Positions 16,208 through 25,933 are shown, counted from the stretch's first letter. The stretch is 64,000 nucleotides of DNA from Sandaracinaceae bacterium (GCA_040218145.1 JAVJQK010000110.1:1-64000); one strand, 5' to 3'. Notes: generated by a model from the sequence alone, not told the origin. Numbers and translations are program-made.

Positions 16208-18139
16208 TCAGCGTTCGCCCTTCAAGAACTTCTCCAGGAGGTGCGCGGAGACGCGGATCAGGTCGCTCTGCGTGATGATGCCGACGAGGCGGTTGTCCTC
16301 GATCACGGGCAGGCAACCCACACCCTCGCTGCGCATCAGGTTCATCGCGTCGAGGGTGGGTGTGTCGGGGCTCACGCAGCGGGGCGTCTCGATCATGATG
16401 TCCGAGACGATCACCGGCTCCTTGCCCTCGTGCCCGCCTCGCGCGACCAGCCGCAGGAGCGAGCGGTGCGTGACCAGGCCGAGCAGCCTGCCCGCGTCGT
16501 CCTCCACGGGGACGTGCTTGATGTGCTCCCACTCCATGACGCTCGCCGCGAGGTCCACCAGATCGGTCGGCTGCACGGTGAACAGATCGGTGCTCATGAA
16601 CTGGCCGACGCGCTGGAGGCCGCGCCGCCACTCGTCCTCCTGCTCGCTCATCGCGCCGATGGTGGGGACGGCCCACTCGTGCACGGGCGTGCCCGCGCGC
16701 TGGTGCTCGAGCATGGTCTGCAGGAGCTTGCGCTCGCGCATGTCGTCGGAGATGTCCTTGCCCATCGCGGTCACGGACTCGAGCATCCAGCCCGCGCCGG
16801 TCCGGCCGACGCCCACGCGCGCGGCGATGACGCCGAGGTAGCGGTCGATGTCCTCGGGGGCGATCTTCACGTGCTCGAGGCCCTCGCGCGCCAGCGGGAG
16901 CAGTCGATCGCGGATCAGCTCCGCCGCGGTGAGCGTCTCGCCGTCCAGCCAGGTGAACTGGGCCTTGAGCCCGTGTCGCGCGGCGGCGAAGAAGTTGTCC
17001 TTCGCGACGTCGAAGTCGAGCGCGTGCTTGGGATCGCCGATGCGCTCCACGACGCCGCTCATGAGGCCGAAGAAGAAGGCCGCGTTGGCGACCTCGTCGA
17101 GGATGGTGGGCCCCGCCGGCAGCACGCGGTTCTCGATGCGGAGATGGGCCAGGCCGTCGTCGTTGATGCCGTAGCAGGCGCGGTTCCAGCGATAGACCGT
17201 GCCGTTGTGCAGCCGGAGCGCGCTGAGCTTGGGCGCCTCGCCCCGCTCGACCGCCGCCATCGGGTCGCCGTTGGCCGGAGCGCTCAGCACCACGCGGAAG
17301 CGCGCGATCTGCTCGCGGAAGATCTCGAGCACCGAGTCCTTCACCCAGTCGTCCCCGAAGGTCACGCGCGGTCGGAACCCGCGCGCCTGCTTCGAGCTGG
17401 AGCGCTCGTCGATCGAGCTCGAGAAGAGCGCGACGCGGGTCTCGTGCCAGAGGCGCGACCCGAACAGGAGCGGCGAGTTCACCGCCGCCGCGAGCACGGG
17501 CGCCGTGACGAGCTGCGCGACGTTGTAGAGCTTGGCGAACTCCTTCGGCGCCACCTGGAAGTGGACCTGGAAGCTGGTGTTGCAGGCCTCGAACATCACG
17601 TTGTCGTGCGTGACGTTGAGCTCGTCGATGCCCTTGATCGAGATGTGGAAGTCGCCGCCGCGCATCCCGAGCAGGGTGTCGTTCAGGGCCCGGTAGCGCG
17701 GGCTCGGCGTCATGTTCTTCAGGGTCAGATCGCTCCGTCGCAGGGTCGGGAGGATGCCCGTCAGCAGCACCCGCGCGCCGTGCTCGTGCGCCTGGCCGTC
17801 CGCGATGCCCACGAGGGTGCGGATCTCCGTCTCGAGCTCGCTCAGCGCCGAGCCGCCGAAGTAGCGGGGGTCGACGTTGGCCTCGAGGTTGAACTGGGCC
17901 AGCTCGTTCGTGAGCCGTGGCTCCGTGGACGCCTCCAGGATCTGGCAAGCGACCGACGCGGGGCGCATGTCCGCGTCGACCAGAAACATCTCCTGCTCGG
18001 CCCCCACGCGCCTTCGCCCCTCGTCGAACATGCCGCGCTCGAGCATGACCTCGAGCGCCCTCACGTCCGCGAGGAGAGCCTTCATGAAGGCTCGTGTTTC
18101 CTGGTGGTCGAGCTTCTCCGAGACCGAGTGGTCACCCAT
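16208..18139 (-). CDS. glutamate-cysteine ligase family protein fused to two CBS domains
   Basis: The 643-residue protein (ATG 18139) has a GCS2-type catalytic domain at about 30-420, recognised from RRVGAEQEMFLVDAD, FNLEANVDP, DFHISIKGIDELN and HLRIENRVLPAGPT (acidic metal-binding residues and substrate loop). Two CBS domains follow at about 518-570 and 580-637 (MSTDLFTVQP...LGLVTHRSLL and VSDIMIETPR...LVGIITQSDLI). The catalytic family makes gamma-glutamyl bonds; CBS pairs usually sense adenine nucleotides, which suggests energy-state control. It is monocistronic. Whether the acceptor is cysteine cannot be told from sequence. Confidence 0.85.
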   Translation of the reverse strand: MGDHSVSEKLDHQETRAFMKALLADVRALEVMLERGMFDEGRRRVGAEQEMFLVDADMRPASVACQILEASTEPRLTNELAQFNLEANVDPRYFGGSALSELETEIRTLVGIADGQAHEHGARVLLTGILPTLRRSDLTLKNMTPSPRYRALNDTLLGMRGGDFHISIKGIDELNVTHDNVMFEACNTSFQVHFQVAPKEFAKLYNVAQLVTAPVLAAAVNSPLLFGSRLWHETRVALFSSSIDERSSSKQARGFRPRVTFGDDWVKDSVLEIFREQIARFRVVLSAPANGDPMAAVERGEAPKLSALRLHNGTVYRWNRACYGINDDGLAHLRIENRVLPAGPTILDEVANAAFFFGLMSGVVERIGDPKHALDFDVAKDNFFAAARHGLKAQFTWLDGETLTAAELIRDRLLPLAREGLEHVKIAPEDIDRYLGVIAARVGVGRTGAGWMLESVTAMGKDISDDMRERKLLQTMLEHQRAGTPVHEWAVPTIGAMSEQEDEWRRGLQRVGQFMSTDLFTVQPTDLVDLAASVMEWEHIKHVPVEDDAGRLLGLVTHRSLLRLVARGGHEGKEPVIVSDIMIETPRCVSPDTPTLDAMNLMRSEGVGCLPVIEDNRLVGIITQSDLIRVSAHLLEKFLKGER

Positions 18140-18220
18140 CGCTCCCGAGATCATACCGGAAATCGGAGCGGAGGTGAGGTTCCTCACGAGAACGTCATCT
18201 TCTCCGGCTACCTTGGCGCC

Positions 18221-18931
18221 ATGGCACGCACCGGATTGGCCGCCGTCTTCGCGCTCTCGCTCCTCTCGGCGCCCGCCGGAGCGGCGGCCCAGACCGAGGG
18301 TCCGACGTTCCAGGACACGACGGGCCTGACCTGGGCGGTGGCCTCGCTCGAGGCGGGGCTGCTGCTCACGGCCGCGATCTCCGCGGCGGTGGATCAGGGC
18401 TCGTCGGGGCTGGTGGCGGGGAGCCTGCTGCTCGCGACCGTCATCTCGAGCGCGGTGCTCTCCGGGGTGACCCAGGCGTACGGCGTCATCGTCGAGCCGG
18501 CGATGGTCTTCCACCACGGGGTGGTCGGCGCGGCGCTCGTCGGCGGCCTGCTCTCGTTCTCGCTCCGGGCGGCGGGGGAGCGCGGGGACGCGCCGGCCAT
18601 CTTCGGGGTGGCGGGCTTGATCGCCGGCGCGGGCGGGGCCGTGACCTACGCCCTGCTCCGCATGGAGCGCCTCGCCTACGACCCGCAGCTCGTCGAGGAG
18701 GCGCACTTCTTGAGCTGGGGCCCGATCGCGACCGCGGCCCTGCTCGGCACGGTGCTGACGGCGCTGGGCCTCGAGGACCTCTCCGGCGTGATCGCCACCG
18801 GCACGGGCCTGGTCGTGCTCGGGGTCGCGGTCCTGCTGGCCGAGATCGCGATCGCCGAGCACCCCGCGCCCACGCCAGAGCCGCCGATGGAGATGACGAT
18901 GCCGCTCTTCGGCTACGCGGGGACGTTCTGA
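18221..18931 (+). CDS. membrane protein with N-terminal signal, unknown
   Basis: The 236-residue protein (ATG 18221) begins with a probable signal peptide (MARTGLAAVFALSLLSAPAGAAAQ). Six or seven hydrophobic segments follow, for example VASLEAGLLLTAAISAAV, VAGSLLLATVISSAVLSGV and LVVLGVAVLLAEIAIA, and a short Pro-rich acidic tail. It diverges from the ligase fusion with about 80 bp between starts. No family was recognised. Confidence 0.65.
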   Translation: MARTGLAAVFALSLLSAPAGAAAQTEGPTFQDTTGLTWAVASLEAGLLLTAAISAAVDQGSSGLVAGSLLLATVISSAVLSGVTQAYGVIVEPAMVFHHGVVGAALVGGLLSFSLRAAGERGDAPAIFGVAGLIAGAGGAVTYALLRMERLAYDPQLVEEAHFLSWGPIATAALLGTVLTALGLEDLSGVIATGTGLVVLGVAVLLAEIAIAEHPAPTPEPPMEMTMPLFGYAGTF

Positions 18932-18938
18932 GCCATTC

Positions 18939-19772
18939 TCAGCGCACGACGAGGAAGTCCGCGTGGGCGCGGCTCTCGGCCAGCTCGTCCGCGGTCACCG
19001 GGAGCACGATGGCGTAGGGCGCGGCCCCGCGTCGCGCGGCGCGGGCGGGGATGGCGGGCCGCCGCACGTGCATGACGCCCGCGAAGACGATCACCCTGCC
19101 GCCCCGGCCGTCGAGCCAGCGCGCGACGCTCTCCGCCATCGTCTCGTCCCAGATCACCTGCGCGGCGTAGAAGCGGTCCCGCATCGCGTCGTCCATGCCG
19201 GGGTGGCCCGTCATCGCCGCGTCGAACATGGCGCGGTGGTCCGCGGCCTCGAGGTCCAGCTCGGGGAGGCCGGCGCGGGTCTCCTCGTCGAGCGCGTCGA
19301 GCCCCTCGCGCGCGACCCGACGGGTCAGCTCGCGCGGCGCGTTCAGGGCGACGAGCGGCGCCCCGGTTTCGCGGCCGAGCCGGACCAGGTCGCGATAGAG
19401 CCCGAAGTCGAAGCCCCAGCGGGTCTCCCACTCGGTGCGCGCGAGCAGCTCCGGCTCGTCGATCTCCTCGGCCACATACGCGTCGAGCGCGCTCTGGTAG
19501 GGGCGCTGGAACATCTCGAACCCGAGCGCGAGGTCGTCCCCGGCGAGGGCGCGGGCCACGCGCAGCTGGACGGCGTGGTCGGCCGCGTCGTCGTGTCGCT
19601 CTCCGACGTAGACCACGCGCGCGTCCTGGAGCTGCGCGACCATCGCCTCGAACGGGACGCGCTCCCCCGTCTGGGCGTCGACGAAGGTCTCGGACGCGGG
19701 CGCGGGCGTGGCCGCGGCGGGCGGCGCGCCGCAGGCAGCGAGGGACAGGGCGAGGAGAGCGATCCGATGCAC
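18939..19772 (-). CDS. ChaN-family lipoprotein
   Basis: The 277-residue protein begins MHRIALLALSLAAC, a lipobox LAAC signal. The body matches the haem-binding-uptake/Tiki-like family (PF04187): VVYVGERHDDAADHAVQ at about 53-69, LALGFEMFQRPYQ, and a C-terminal FAGVMHVR. In Campylobacter ChaN binds haem dimers; related Tiki proteins are metallopeptidases, and the GERHD...H motif is shared by both. It is convergent with the gene ending at 18931. Substrate or ligand is not determined by sequence. Confidence 0.8.
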   Translation of the reverse strand: MHRIALLALSLAACGAPPAAATPAPASETFVDAQTGERVPFEAMVAQLQDARVVYVGERHDDAADHAVQLRVARALAGDDLALGFEMFQRPYQSALDAYVAEEIDEPELLARTEWETRWGFDFGLYRDLVRLGRETGAPLVALNAPRELTRRVAREGLDALDEETRAGLPELDLEAADHRAMFDAAMTGHPGMDDAMRDRFYAAQVIWDETMAESVARWLDGRGGRVIVFAGVMHVRRPAIPARAARRGAAPYAIVLPVTADELAESRAHADFLVVR

Positions 19773-19787
19773 GCCCCGACCGTAGTC

Positions 19788-20453
19788 TCAACTGCGCGGC
19801 AGCGCCTCCGGCCGATGCGCGGCGAGGGCCTCGCCGACCGGCGCGTCGTCGCGGAAGAAGCCCGCCGCGTGATCCGCCCAGTGCACGTAGCCGCGCCCGG
19901 TGAAGTGAATCCCGTCGACCCCATGCCCCTCGTGCGTGACGGGGCGCGAGTCGATCCACTCCACGCCGAGCTCCCCCATCATCTCCGACTGCAGATCCGC
20001 GTTGTTCTCGTGCCAGCGCCGGGTCATCTCGGCGCGCGGGCCGCGGCTCGCGTCGGACGACGCCGGGCCGAGCCAGAGGACGCGCTCCGCGCCGGCCTCG
20101 CGGGCCTGGCGCACGATCCAGGCGAGCTGTCGCTGGTAGCGCGCGCGGTTCCGCGGGCGATCGTTGCCGCCGAGCGAGACGACGACCACCTCGGGGCGGC
20201 CGCGGGCCTCGAGCTGCGCCGCGAGATCACCCTCCCGCACGTAGCGCGACGTCGACCAGCCGCGGCGCGCGAGCCAGCCCGCGCTCTGTAGCCCCGCGGC
20301 CTCGGCGCGCCGCGCGAGCATCGGCCCGAGCCGCTCGACGTGCGAGTCGCCGACCACGATCAGGCGAGGCGCGTCTCCCTGCGCCTGCGCCGACGACGTG
20401 GCGAAGAGGAGCGCACAGAGGCAGAGGGCGGCGGCGACGATCAGGCGGGTCAT
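19788..20453 (-). CDS. secreted SGNH/GDSL-type hydrolase
   Basis: The 221-residue protein has a cleavable signal peptide (LIVAAALCLCALLFATSSAQAQ). Catalytic blocks are GDSH (block I Ser), a Gly residue in LARRGWS, GGND (block III) and DGIHFTGRGY (block V with Asp and His). It is probably a periplasmic or secreted esterase or polysaccharide deacetylase; the exact substrate is unknown. It lies 15 bp upstream of the ChaN-like gene on the same strand, so the two may be cotranscribed. Confidence 0.8.
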   Translation of the reverse strand: MTRLIVAAALCLCALLFATSSAQAQGDAPRLIVVGDSHVERLGPMLARRAEAAGLQSAGWLARRGWSTSRYVREGDLAAQLEARGRPEVVVVSLGGNDRPRNRARYQRQLAWIVRQAREAGAERVLWLGPASSDASRGPRAEMTRRWHENNADLQSEMMGELGVEWIDSRPVTHEGHGVDGIHFTGRGYVHWADHAAGFFRDDAPVGEALAAHRPEALPRS

Positions 20454-20656
20454 GGGGCGAGGTACAGCAGGCGCCGTTCCGTCCGCGGTCAGTCCACGTG
20501 GATCGCGGATTTCGCCATGATTTCAGGGCGACAAAGGCAGGGAAGAAAGACGCCTCGCCCACGTAGCCCCCGCTCGCGCGTGTCACCCGCGCCGCGCGCC
20601 GTGGAGCGAGGCACGCGATCCTGGTCAGTCTCGCGTAGCGCGCCTACCTCGCGCTC

Positions 20657-22612
20657 ATGCCCGACAACGTCACTCGCAAGCTCATCGCGGCGCACCTGGT
20701 CCCCTTTGAGCGGGTCCCCTCGGAGCTCGCAGATGGGGACCTGTCACCGGGGACCGAGATCGCGCTCCGCATCGATCAGACCCTGACCCAGGACGCCACC
20801 GGCACGCTGGTCATGCTGGAGCTGGAGGCGCTCGGGCTCGATCGCGTCAAGACGGAGCTGTCGGCGCAGTACGTCGATCACAACCTCATCCAGTCGGACC
20901 ACAAGAACCCCGACGACCACCTCTTCCTGCGGAGCGCGTGTCGGCGCTGGGGCATCCAGTTCAGCCGCGCCGGCGGCGGGGTCAGCCACCCCGTGCACAT
21001 GCAGCGCTTCGGAAAGCCGGGCAAGACCCTGCTCGGCTCGGACAGCCACACCCCCGCCGCGGGCTCGCTGGGCATGCTCGCCATCGGCGCGGGCGGGCTC
21101 GACGTGGCCCTCGCGATGGCGGGCGAGCCGTACGCGCTCCGCATGCCCGAGGTGTGGGGGATCCGGCTGACGGGCGCGCTGCCGCCCTGGGTCAGCGCCA
21201 AGGACGTGATCCTCGAGCTGCTGCGCCGGCACGGGGTGAGCGGCGGCAAGGGGAGGGTGCTCGAGTACCACGGGCCCGGGCTCGCGGGGCTGAGCGCGAT
21301 GGACCGACACGTCATCGCGAACATGGGGACGGAGCTCGGCGCGACGAGCACGGTGTTCCCGAGCGACGCGGAGGTGCGGCGCTATCTCGAGGCGCAGGGC
21401 CGGGGCGAGGACTGGACGGAGCTCGTGGCGGACGAGGGGGCGACCTTCGACGTGGAGGAGGAGATCGATCTCGGGTCGCTCGAGCCGCTCATCGCGAGGC
21501 CCTCGAGCCCCGGCGACGTGGTGCCGGTGGCGGAGGTCGCGGGCGAGCCGATCTACCAGGCCTACGTGGGGAGCTCCGCGAACCCGGGCTTCCGCGACTT
21601 CGCGATCTGCGCCCTCGCGCTCCGCGGCAAAGAGGTGCACCCGGAGGTGAGCTTCGACGTGAACCCGACCTCGCGGCAGCTCCTCGATCAGCTCCTCGAG
21701 GCGGGGCTGCTGGTGGAGCTCGTGCGCGGCGGAGGGCGTCTGCACCAGGCGGGCTGCAACGGGTGCATCGGCATGGGGCAGGCGCCGGCCACGGGCCGCA
21801 ACAGCCTGCGCACGACGCCGCGCAACTTCCCCGGTCGGAGCGGCACGGTCGAAGACAGCGTCTGGCTCTGCAGCCCGGAGACCGCGATCGCGTCGGCGCT
21901 GACGGGCGTGATCACCGACCCGCGCACGCTCGGAGACGCGCCCGACGTCCCCGACGCGCCCACGGCCGAGCCGACGAAGGTGGAGGCCCCGCCCGAGGAC
22001 GGCCGGGACATCCCGCTGAACAAGGGCCCGAACATCGTCAGCCTGCCCGAGCTCGACCCGCTCCCGGAGCGGCTGGAGCTGCCCGTGCTGCTCGCGGTGG
22101 GGGACGACATCAGCACGGACGAGATCATGCCGGCCGGCAGCGAGGTGCTCCCGTTCCGGAGCAACATCCCGAAGATCGCCGAGTTCTGTTTCGGGGCGGT
22201 GGATGAGACCTACCCGGCGCGCGCGAGGGAGGCGTCGGGGGGGCACGCGCTCGTGGGAGGAGACAACTACGGGCAGGGCTCGAGCCGCGAGCACGCGGCC
22301 CTGGCGCCGCGCCACCTCGGGCTCCGCCTCGTGCTCGCCCGGAGCTTCGCGCGCATCCACCGCAACAACCTGGTCAACTACGGCGTGCTGCCCCTCCGCT
22401 GGGAGCCCGGCGACGTCACGCTCGAGCAAGGCGACGTGCTGGTGATCGACGACCTCGCGTCCATCGGAGAGGGCTCCGTGAAGATCGAGGTGCGCGGCAA
22501 GGGCGCGATCGAGGCGCGCAGCGATCTGAGCCCCCGAGAGGTCGAGATGATCCGCGTCGGTGGACGCATCCCCCAGGTGCGCGCGCGCGTCGCGTCAGAG
22601 GGCGGGCAGTGA
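20657..22612 (+). CDS. aconitate hydratase, short (Aquifex-like) type
   Basis: The 651-residue protein matches the roughly 650-residue aconitase type. SDSHTPAAGSLGMLAIGAGG (129-148) is the substrate loop, GCNGCIGMG (366-374) gives two Fe-S cysteines C367 and C370, and GGDNYGQGSSREHAALAPR is the swivel-domain motif. The first cluster ligand of mitochondrial aconitase, in GSCTN, is replaced by Ser: the segment reads YVGSSANPGFRDF, with S307 at that position. The reaction is interconversion of citrate and isocitrate in the TCA cycle; a homoaconitase-like role is not excluded. The last 18 bp overlap the convergent kinase gene. Confidence 0.85.
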   Translation: MPDNVTRKLIAAHLVPFERVPSELADGDLSPGTEIALRIDQTLTQDATGTLVMLELEALGLDRVKTELSAQYVDHNLIQSDHKNPDDHLFLRSACRRWGIQFSRAGGGVSHPVHMQRFGKPGKTLLGSDSHTPAAGSLGMLAIGAGGLDVALAMAGEPYALRMPEVWGIRLTGALPPWVSAKDVILELLRRHGVSGGKGRVLEYHGPGLAGLSAMDRHVIANMGTELGATSTVFPSDAEVRRYLEAQGRGEDWTELVADEGATFDVEEEIDLGSLEPLIARPSSPGDVVPVAEVAGEPIYQAYVGSSANPGFRDFAICALALRGKEVHPEVSFDVNPTSRQLLDQLLEAGLLVELVRGGGRLHQAGCNGCIGMGQAPATGRNSLRTTPRNFPGRSGTVEDSVWLCSPETAIASALTGVITDPRTLGDAPDVPDAPTAEPTKVEAPPEDGRDIPLNKGPNIVSLPELDPLPERLELPVLLAVGDDISTDEIMPAGSEVLPFRSNIPKIAEFCFGAVDETYPARAREASGGHALVGGDNYGQGSSREHAALAPRHLGLRLVLARSFARIHRNNLVNYGVLPLRWEPGDVTLEQGDVLVIDDLASIGEGSVKIEVRGKGAIEARSDLSPREVEMIRVGGRIPQVRARVASEGGQ

Positions 22613-24145
22613 CACGACGAAGCGCGACCAGGGGGCCGCTCGCTCGAAGCGCACCTCGCCGCCGTGCGCCTCGACGATCTGCTTGACGATCGCGAGCCCG
22701 AACCCAGAGCCAGACTCCTTGTCGGAGACGAGGGACTCGAAGAGCGAGTCGGCGATGTCCGCGCTGGGCCCTGGGCCGTTGTCTTCGACGCAGATGAGCA
22801 CGCGCTCGTCCGCGCCCTCGACGCGCACGCGCACGGTGGGAGACTCGACCTCCGCGCACGCCTCCACCGCGTTCTTGACCAGGTTCCAGAGTGCGCGCTC
22901 GAGCTTCTCCGGGTCGATCGACGCCCGGAGCTCGTCCGGCACGTCCTCCTCGAGGGTGACGCTCCGGCGGGCGAGCTCCTCGCGCCAGAGGCCGGCCTCG
23001 CCCAGCGCGTCCTTCACGCTCATCGGGCGCGCCTCGATCGTCATCTGCCCGCGGCAGAGCGCGAGGGTGTCCGAGAGCATGTCGATCGCGCGCTGCGTGT
23101 AGTGCTCGATCTTCTCGACGTGCGTGTGCTCGCTCTGGCCCTCGCGCGCGAGCAGGCGCGCGTACATCTGGGCCAGCCCGATCGGGCCACGCACGTCGTG
23201 CAGCAGGAAGCCCACCGCCTGGCCGACGGTCGCGAGGCGCATGTTCCGCATGAGCCGCTCGCGCATCTTGGAGTGCTCCACGGCGAGCCCCACGTGCTGG
23301 AGGAACACGCTGAGGAGCGCCACGCGGTCGGGGGTCACGGGGCGCCGCCCCGAGAACGCCATCGCGACGCCGTGGCGGGAGAGCGGGAAGACCCGCAGGT
23401 TCTCCTGGAACGAGATCTCTCCCGTCCGGAGCACCGAGCCGTGCACCGTCTCGAGCGCCCGCGTCGCGGCTTCGGCGTCCGCCAGCGCGCCGACGCCGAG
23501 GTGGAATCGCGGCTCCTGGGCGTCCTCGTCGTAGGTGAAGATGGCGGCCGAGTCGGTCTCGAGCCACACGCACACCTGCTCGAGTAGATGGTGCAAGAGG
23601 CGCTGCATGTCCTCCTTGCTGCCGTGGATCGCGGTGACGATCTTGATGAGCGCCTCGAGCTCGCGCGCCTTGTTCCAGTCGTGCACGAGCTTGTTCGCGA
23701 GCTGGCGGACCTCCTCGTTGGCGAACGGCTTGACGAAGTAGCCGACGTTCTCGCCCACCTTCGCCGCGATGGTCTCGATGCTGTGGTCGCTGTACGCGGT
23801 GACGAAGACCACCTCGGCCTTGTCGTCCACCTCGCGGATGGCCTCCACGGTCTGGAGGCCGTCCCAGCCCGGCATGCGCATGTCACAGAAGATCGCGGCG
23901 TAGGGGCGTCCGTCGCGCAGGGCCTCCTTCACCAGCGCCAGGCCGTCACGGCCGTTCTCCGCGAGGTCGACCTCGAACGCCAGCTCCGCCATGCCCACGG
24001 CGTCGCTCTCCGCTTCGTCGAAGAGGAGCCTCGCCGCCGCCCCGGCCGCGTCTCCCCGCGCCCGAGGGGCGAGCACGGCGTGGAAGCTGTCGCGGACGGC
24101 CTCTTCGTCGTCGATCACGAGCACCCGGGTGTTCAGCGAACGCAT
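22595..24145 (-). CDS. hybrid receiver-GAF-like sensor histidine kinase
   Basis: The 516-residue protein starts at ATG 24145 behind a perfect AGGAGG. The receiver domain (about 1-160) has VLVIDDEE and the phospho-acceptor region AAIFCDMRMPG, with an unusual insertion of about 40 residues after the first helix. A GAF-like region and a HisKA-type kinase follow, with the H box FLLHDVRGPI, the N box LWNLVKNAVEA and G boxes VEDNGPGPS and GSGFGLAI. There is no output domain. The start overlaps the upstream kinase stop by one base (TGATG), so the two are probably translated together. Confidence 0.85.
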   Translation of the reverse strand: MRSLNTRVLVIDDEEAVRDSFHAVLAPRARGDAAGAAARLLFDEAESDAVGMAELAFEVDLAENGRDGLALVKEALRDGRPYAAIFCDMRMPGWDGLQTVEAIREVDDKAEVVFVTAYSDHSIETIAAKVGENVGYFVKPFANEEVRQLANKLVHDWNKARELEALIKIVTAIHGSKEDMQRLLHHLLEQVCVWLETDSAAIFTYDEDAQEPRFHLGVGALADAEAATRALETVHGSVLRTGEISFQENLRVFPLSRHGVAMAFSGRRPVTPDRVALLSVFLQHVGLAVEHSKMRERLMRNMRLATVGQAVGFLLHDVRGPIGLAQMYARLLAREGQSEHTHVEKIEHYTQRAIDMLSDTLALCRGQMTIEARPMSVKDALGEAGLWREELARRSVTLEEDVPDELRASIDPEKLERALWNLVKNAVEACAEVESPTVRVRVEGADERVLICVEDNGPGPSADIADSLFESLVSDKESGSGFGLAIVKQIVEAHGGEVRFERAAPWSRFVVSLPAL

Positions 24146-25737
24146 CAGCGCGCGCCTCCTTTCCATTCGATTCGCGCCGTCGCGCCCTGGCCCGGCCCTT
24201 CGCTGCGCATCTCCAGCGTCCCGCCGATCGACTCGATCACGCGGCGCGCCGCGCCCAGGCCCACCCCGGAGCCGCGGCGCTTGGTGGTGAACCCGTCCTC
24301 GAAGACGCGCCCGAGCTTGTCGCCCTCGATCCCGGGCCCGTTGTCGCGCACCTCGATCCAGGTGGCGCCGTCCGCGCGGCCGCTCTCCAGGCGCACCATC
24401 GGGACGGCCTCCCCGTCGGTCTGGTCGAAGGCCTCGGCGGCGTTCTTGAGCAGGTTCAAAAGGACCTGCATGAGCTTGCTGCGCTCGACCTCGATGGACA
24501 GGTCGGGGGGATCCACGCGCAGGTCGAGCCGCCCGTGCCGGCGGGCGAACGCGTCGCTCATCATCAGCTGGGCGTCCGCGAGGATGCGCCGCATCGGCGT
24601 CGCCTCGCGCCGCGGGCCGCTCCCCGCGTAGCCGCGGTGCGCCTGCAGCACCTCCTGCGCGTGCTGCGTGAAGGCGAGCGCCTTGCTGAGGGCAGCCCCG
24701 ACCATGCGCTGCTCGCCCTCGAGATCCTGCGCCATGCCGACGATGAGCTCCCGCAGCGCCGCCGCGCGCTCCTCTCCCAGCGCGCCCGCGAGCCGGTCTT
24801 GCTCGCGCTCGAGGAGGCCGGAGGTCTTCTGAAGCCGGGACACGACCTTCGAGCCCTGGAGCCGGTCCGCCGCCTCCACGGACTGCGAGATCACCCCGGT
24901 CAGGGCGTTGCCGAGGTCGTGGAGCAGGCCGCTGACGCTCTCCGCGCGGCCGGTCTCGTGGGCGATGCTCGCGAGCAGCTCGCGGCGCTCGATCGCGTCC
25001 GTGCGCCGCGCGGTGATGTCCCGCACCACGGCGAGCGAGCCGGCGCGGTCGGGCAGCTCCACGCGGGAGAACGTCACCTCCATCGGGAAGGTCTCGCCGT
25101 CCGCGCGGCGCCCCACGATCTCGCGGATCGTGGATGGGGCCTGCCCCGCGACGAACCCCTCCCCGACCTCGGTCGCGTAGGGCTCGGGCACCAGCTCGGA
25201 CAGGCGCGCGCCGAGCAGGTCCGCGGTGGGCATGCCGAAGACCTCGCTCGCGGCGCGGTTGGTCCGCTCCACGCGCCCGTCGGCGTCGAACGCGAGGAGT
25301 CCGTCGCTGACGCTCTCCACGATGGCCTCGAGCTGCGCCTCGCGCGCGGCCAGCGCCTGCGCGGCGATCTTCTGCGCGGTGACGTCGCGCGCGACGGCGT
25401 AGATGAGCCCGCTCTCGGCGTCGGCGCTCGCCCGCCACGCCATCCAGCACCACGTCCCGTCGGCCCTCGCGTAGCGGTTCTCGAAGTGGATCGTGGGCTC
25501 GCCGCGCCCGAGCCGCTCGACCTCCGCCAACGTGGCCGCGATGTCGTCCGGGTGGACGAGGTCCAGGAACGGGCGCCGGAGCAGCTCCTCCACCGTGTAT
25601 CCGAGGGTCTCCACGAACGCCGGATTGACCCGCTTGAAGTACCCGTCCGTCCCCGCCAGACAGATCATGTCGAGCGACATCGTGAAGAGCCGCTCGAGAT
25701 CGAGCACGTCCGTCGTCTGCGACGTCGGTTCCCCCAT
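24145..25737 (-). CDS. two-PAS sensor histidine kinase
   Basis: The 530-residue soluble protein has PAS domains at about 10-130 (DMICLAGTDGYFKRVNPAF, then NRYARADGTWCW) and 135-250 (VESVSDGLLAFDADG). An H box of HDLGN type (GLLHDLGNALTGV) is followed by an ATPase domain with NLLKNAAEAF, VRDNGPGIEG and GSGVGLGA. No transmembrane segment is visible, so it probably senses a cytoplasmic signal. It is the first gene of a TGATG-coupled pair with the hybrid kinase. Confidence 0.85.
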   Translation of the reverse strand: MGEPTSQTTDVLDLERLFTMSLDMICLAGTDGYFKRVNPAFVETLGYTVEELLRRPFLDLVHPDDIAATLAEVERLGRGEPTIHFENRYARADGTWCWMAWRASADAESGLIYAVARDVTAQKIAAQALAAREAQLEAIVESVSDGLLAFDADGRVERTNRAASEVFGMPTADLLGARLSELVPEPYATEVGEGFVAGQAPSTIREIVGRRADGETFPMEVTFSRVELPDRAGSLAVVRDITARRTDAIERRELLASIAHETGRAESVSGLLHDLGNALTGVISQSVEAADRLQGSKVVSRLQKTSGLLEREQDRLAGALGEERAAALRELIVGMAQDLEGEQRMVGAALSKALAFTQHAQEVLQAHRGYAGSGPRREATPMRRILADAQLMMSDAFARRHGRLDLRVDPPDLSIEVERSKLMQVLLNLLKNAAEAFDQTDGEAVPMVRLESGRADGATWIEVRDNGPGIEGDKLGRVFEDGFTTKRRGSGVGLGAARRVIESIGGTLEMRSEGPGQGATARIEWKGGAR

Positions 25738-25933
25738 CGCCCGACTGTATCCGAAAACGACCCGTCACCTCCCGGGACCCGAGCGTCGAATGCCCAGATC
25801 GCCCCGGGCGCGGTCGATCGACGTGGGGATCCGCACCTCGATCGACCAGATAGTGCCTCCAGCGGCTTGACGAGGGTGGGTACCAGGGTTCAAGGTCAGG
25901 GACGCTGAGAACGATTATCGGAACCATTCTCCG

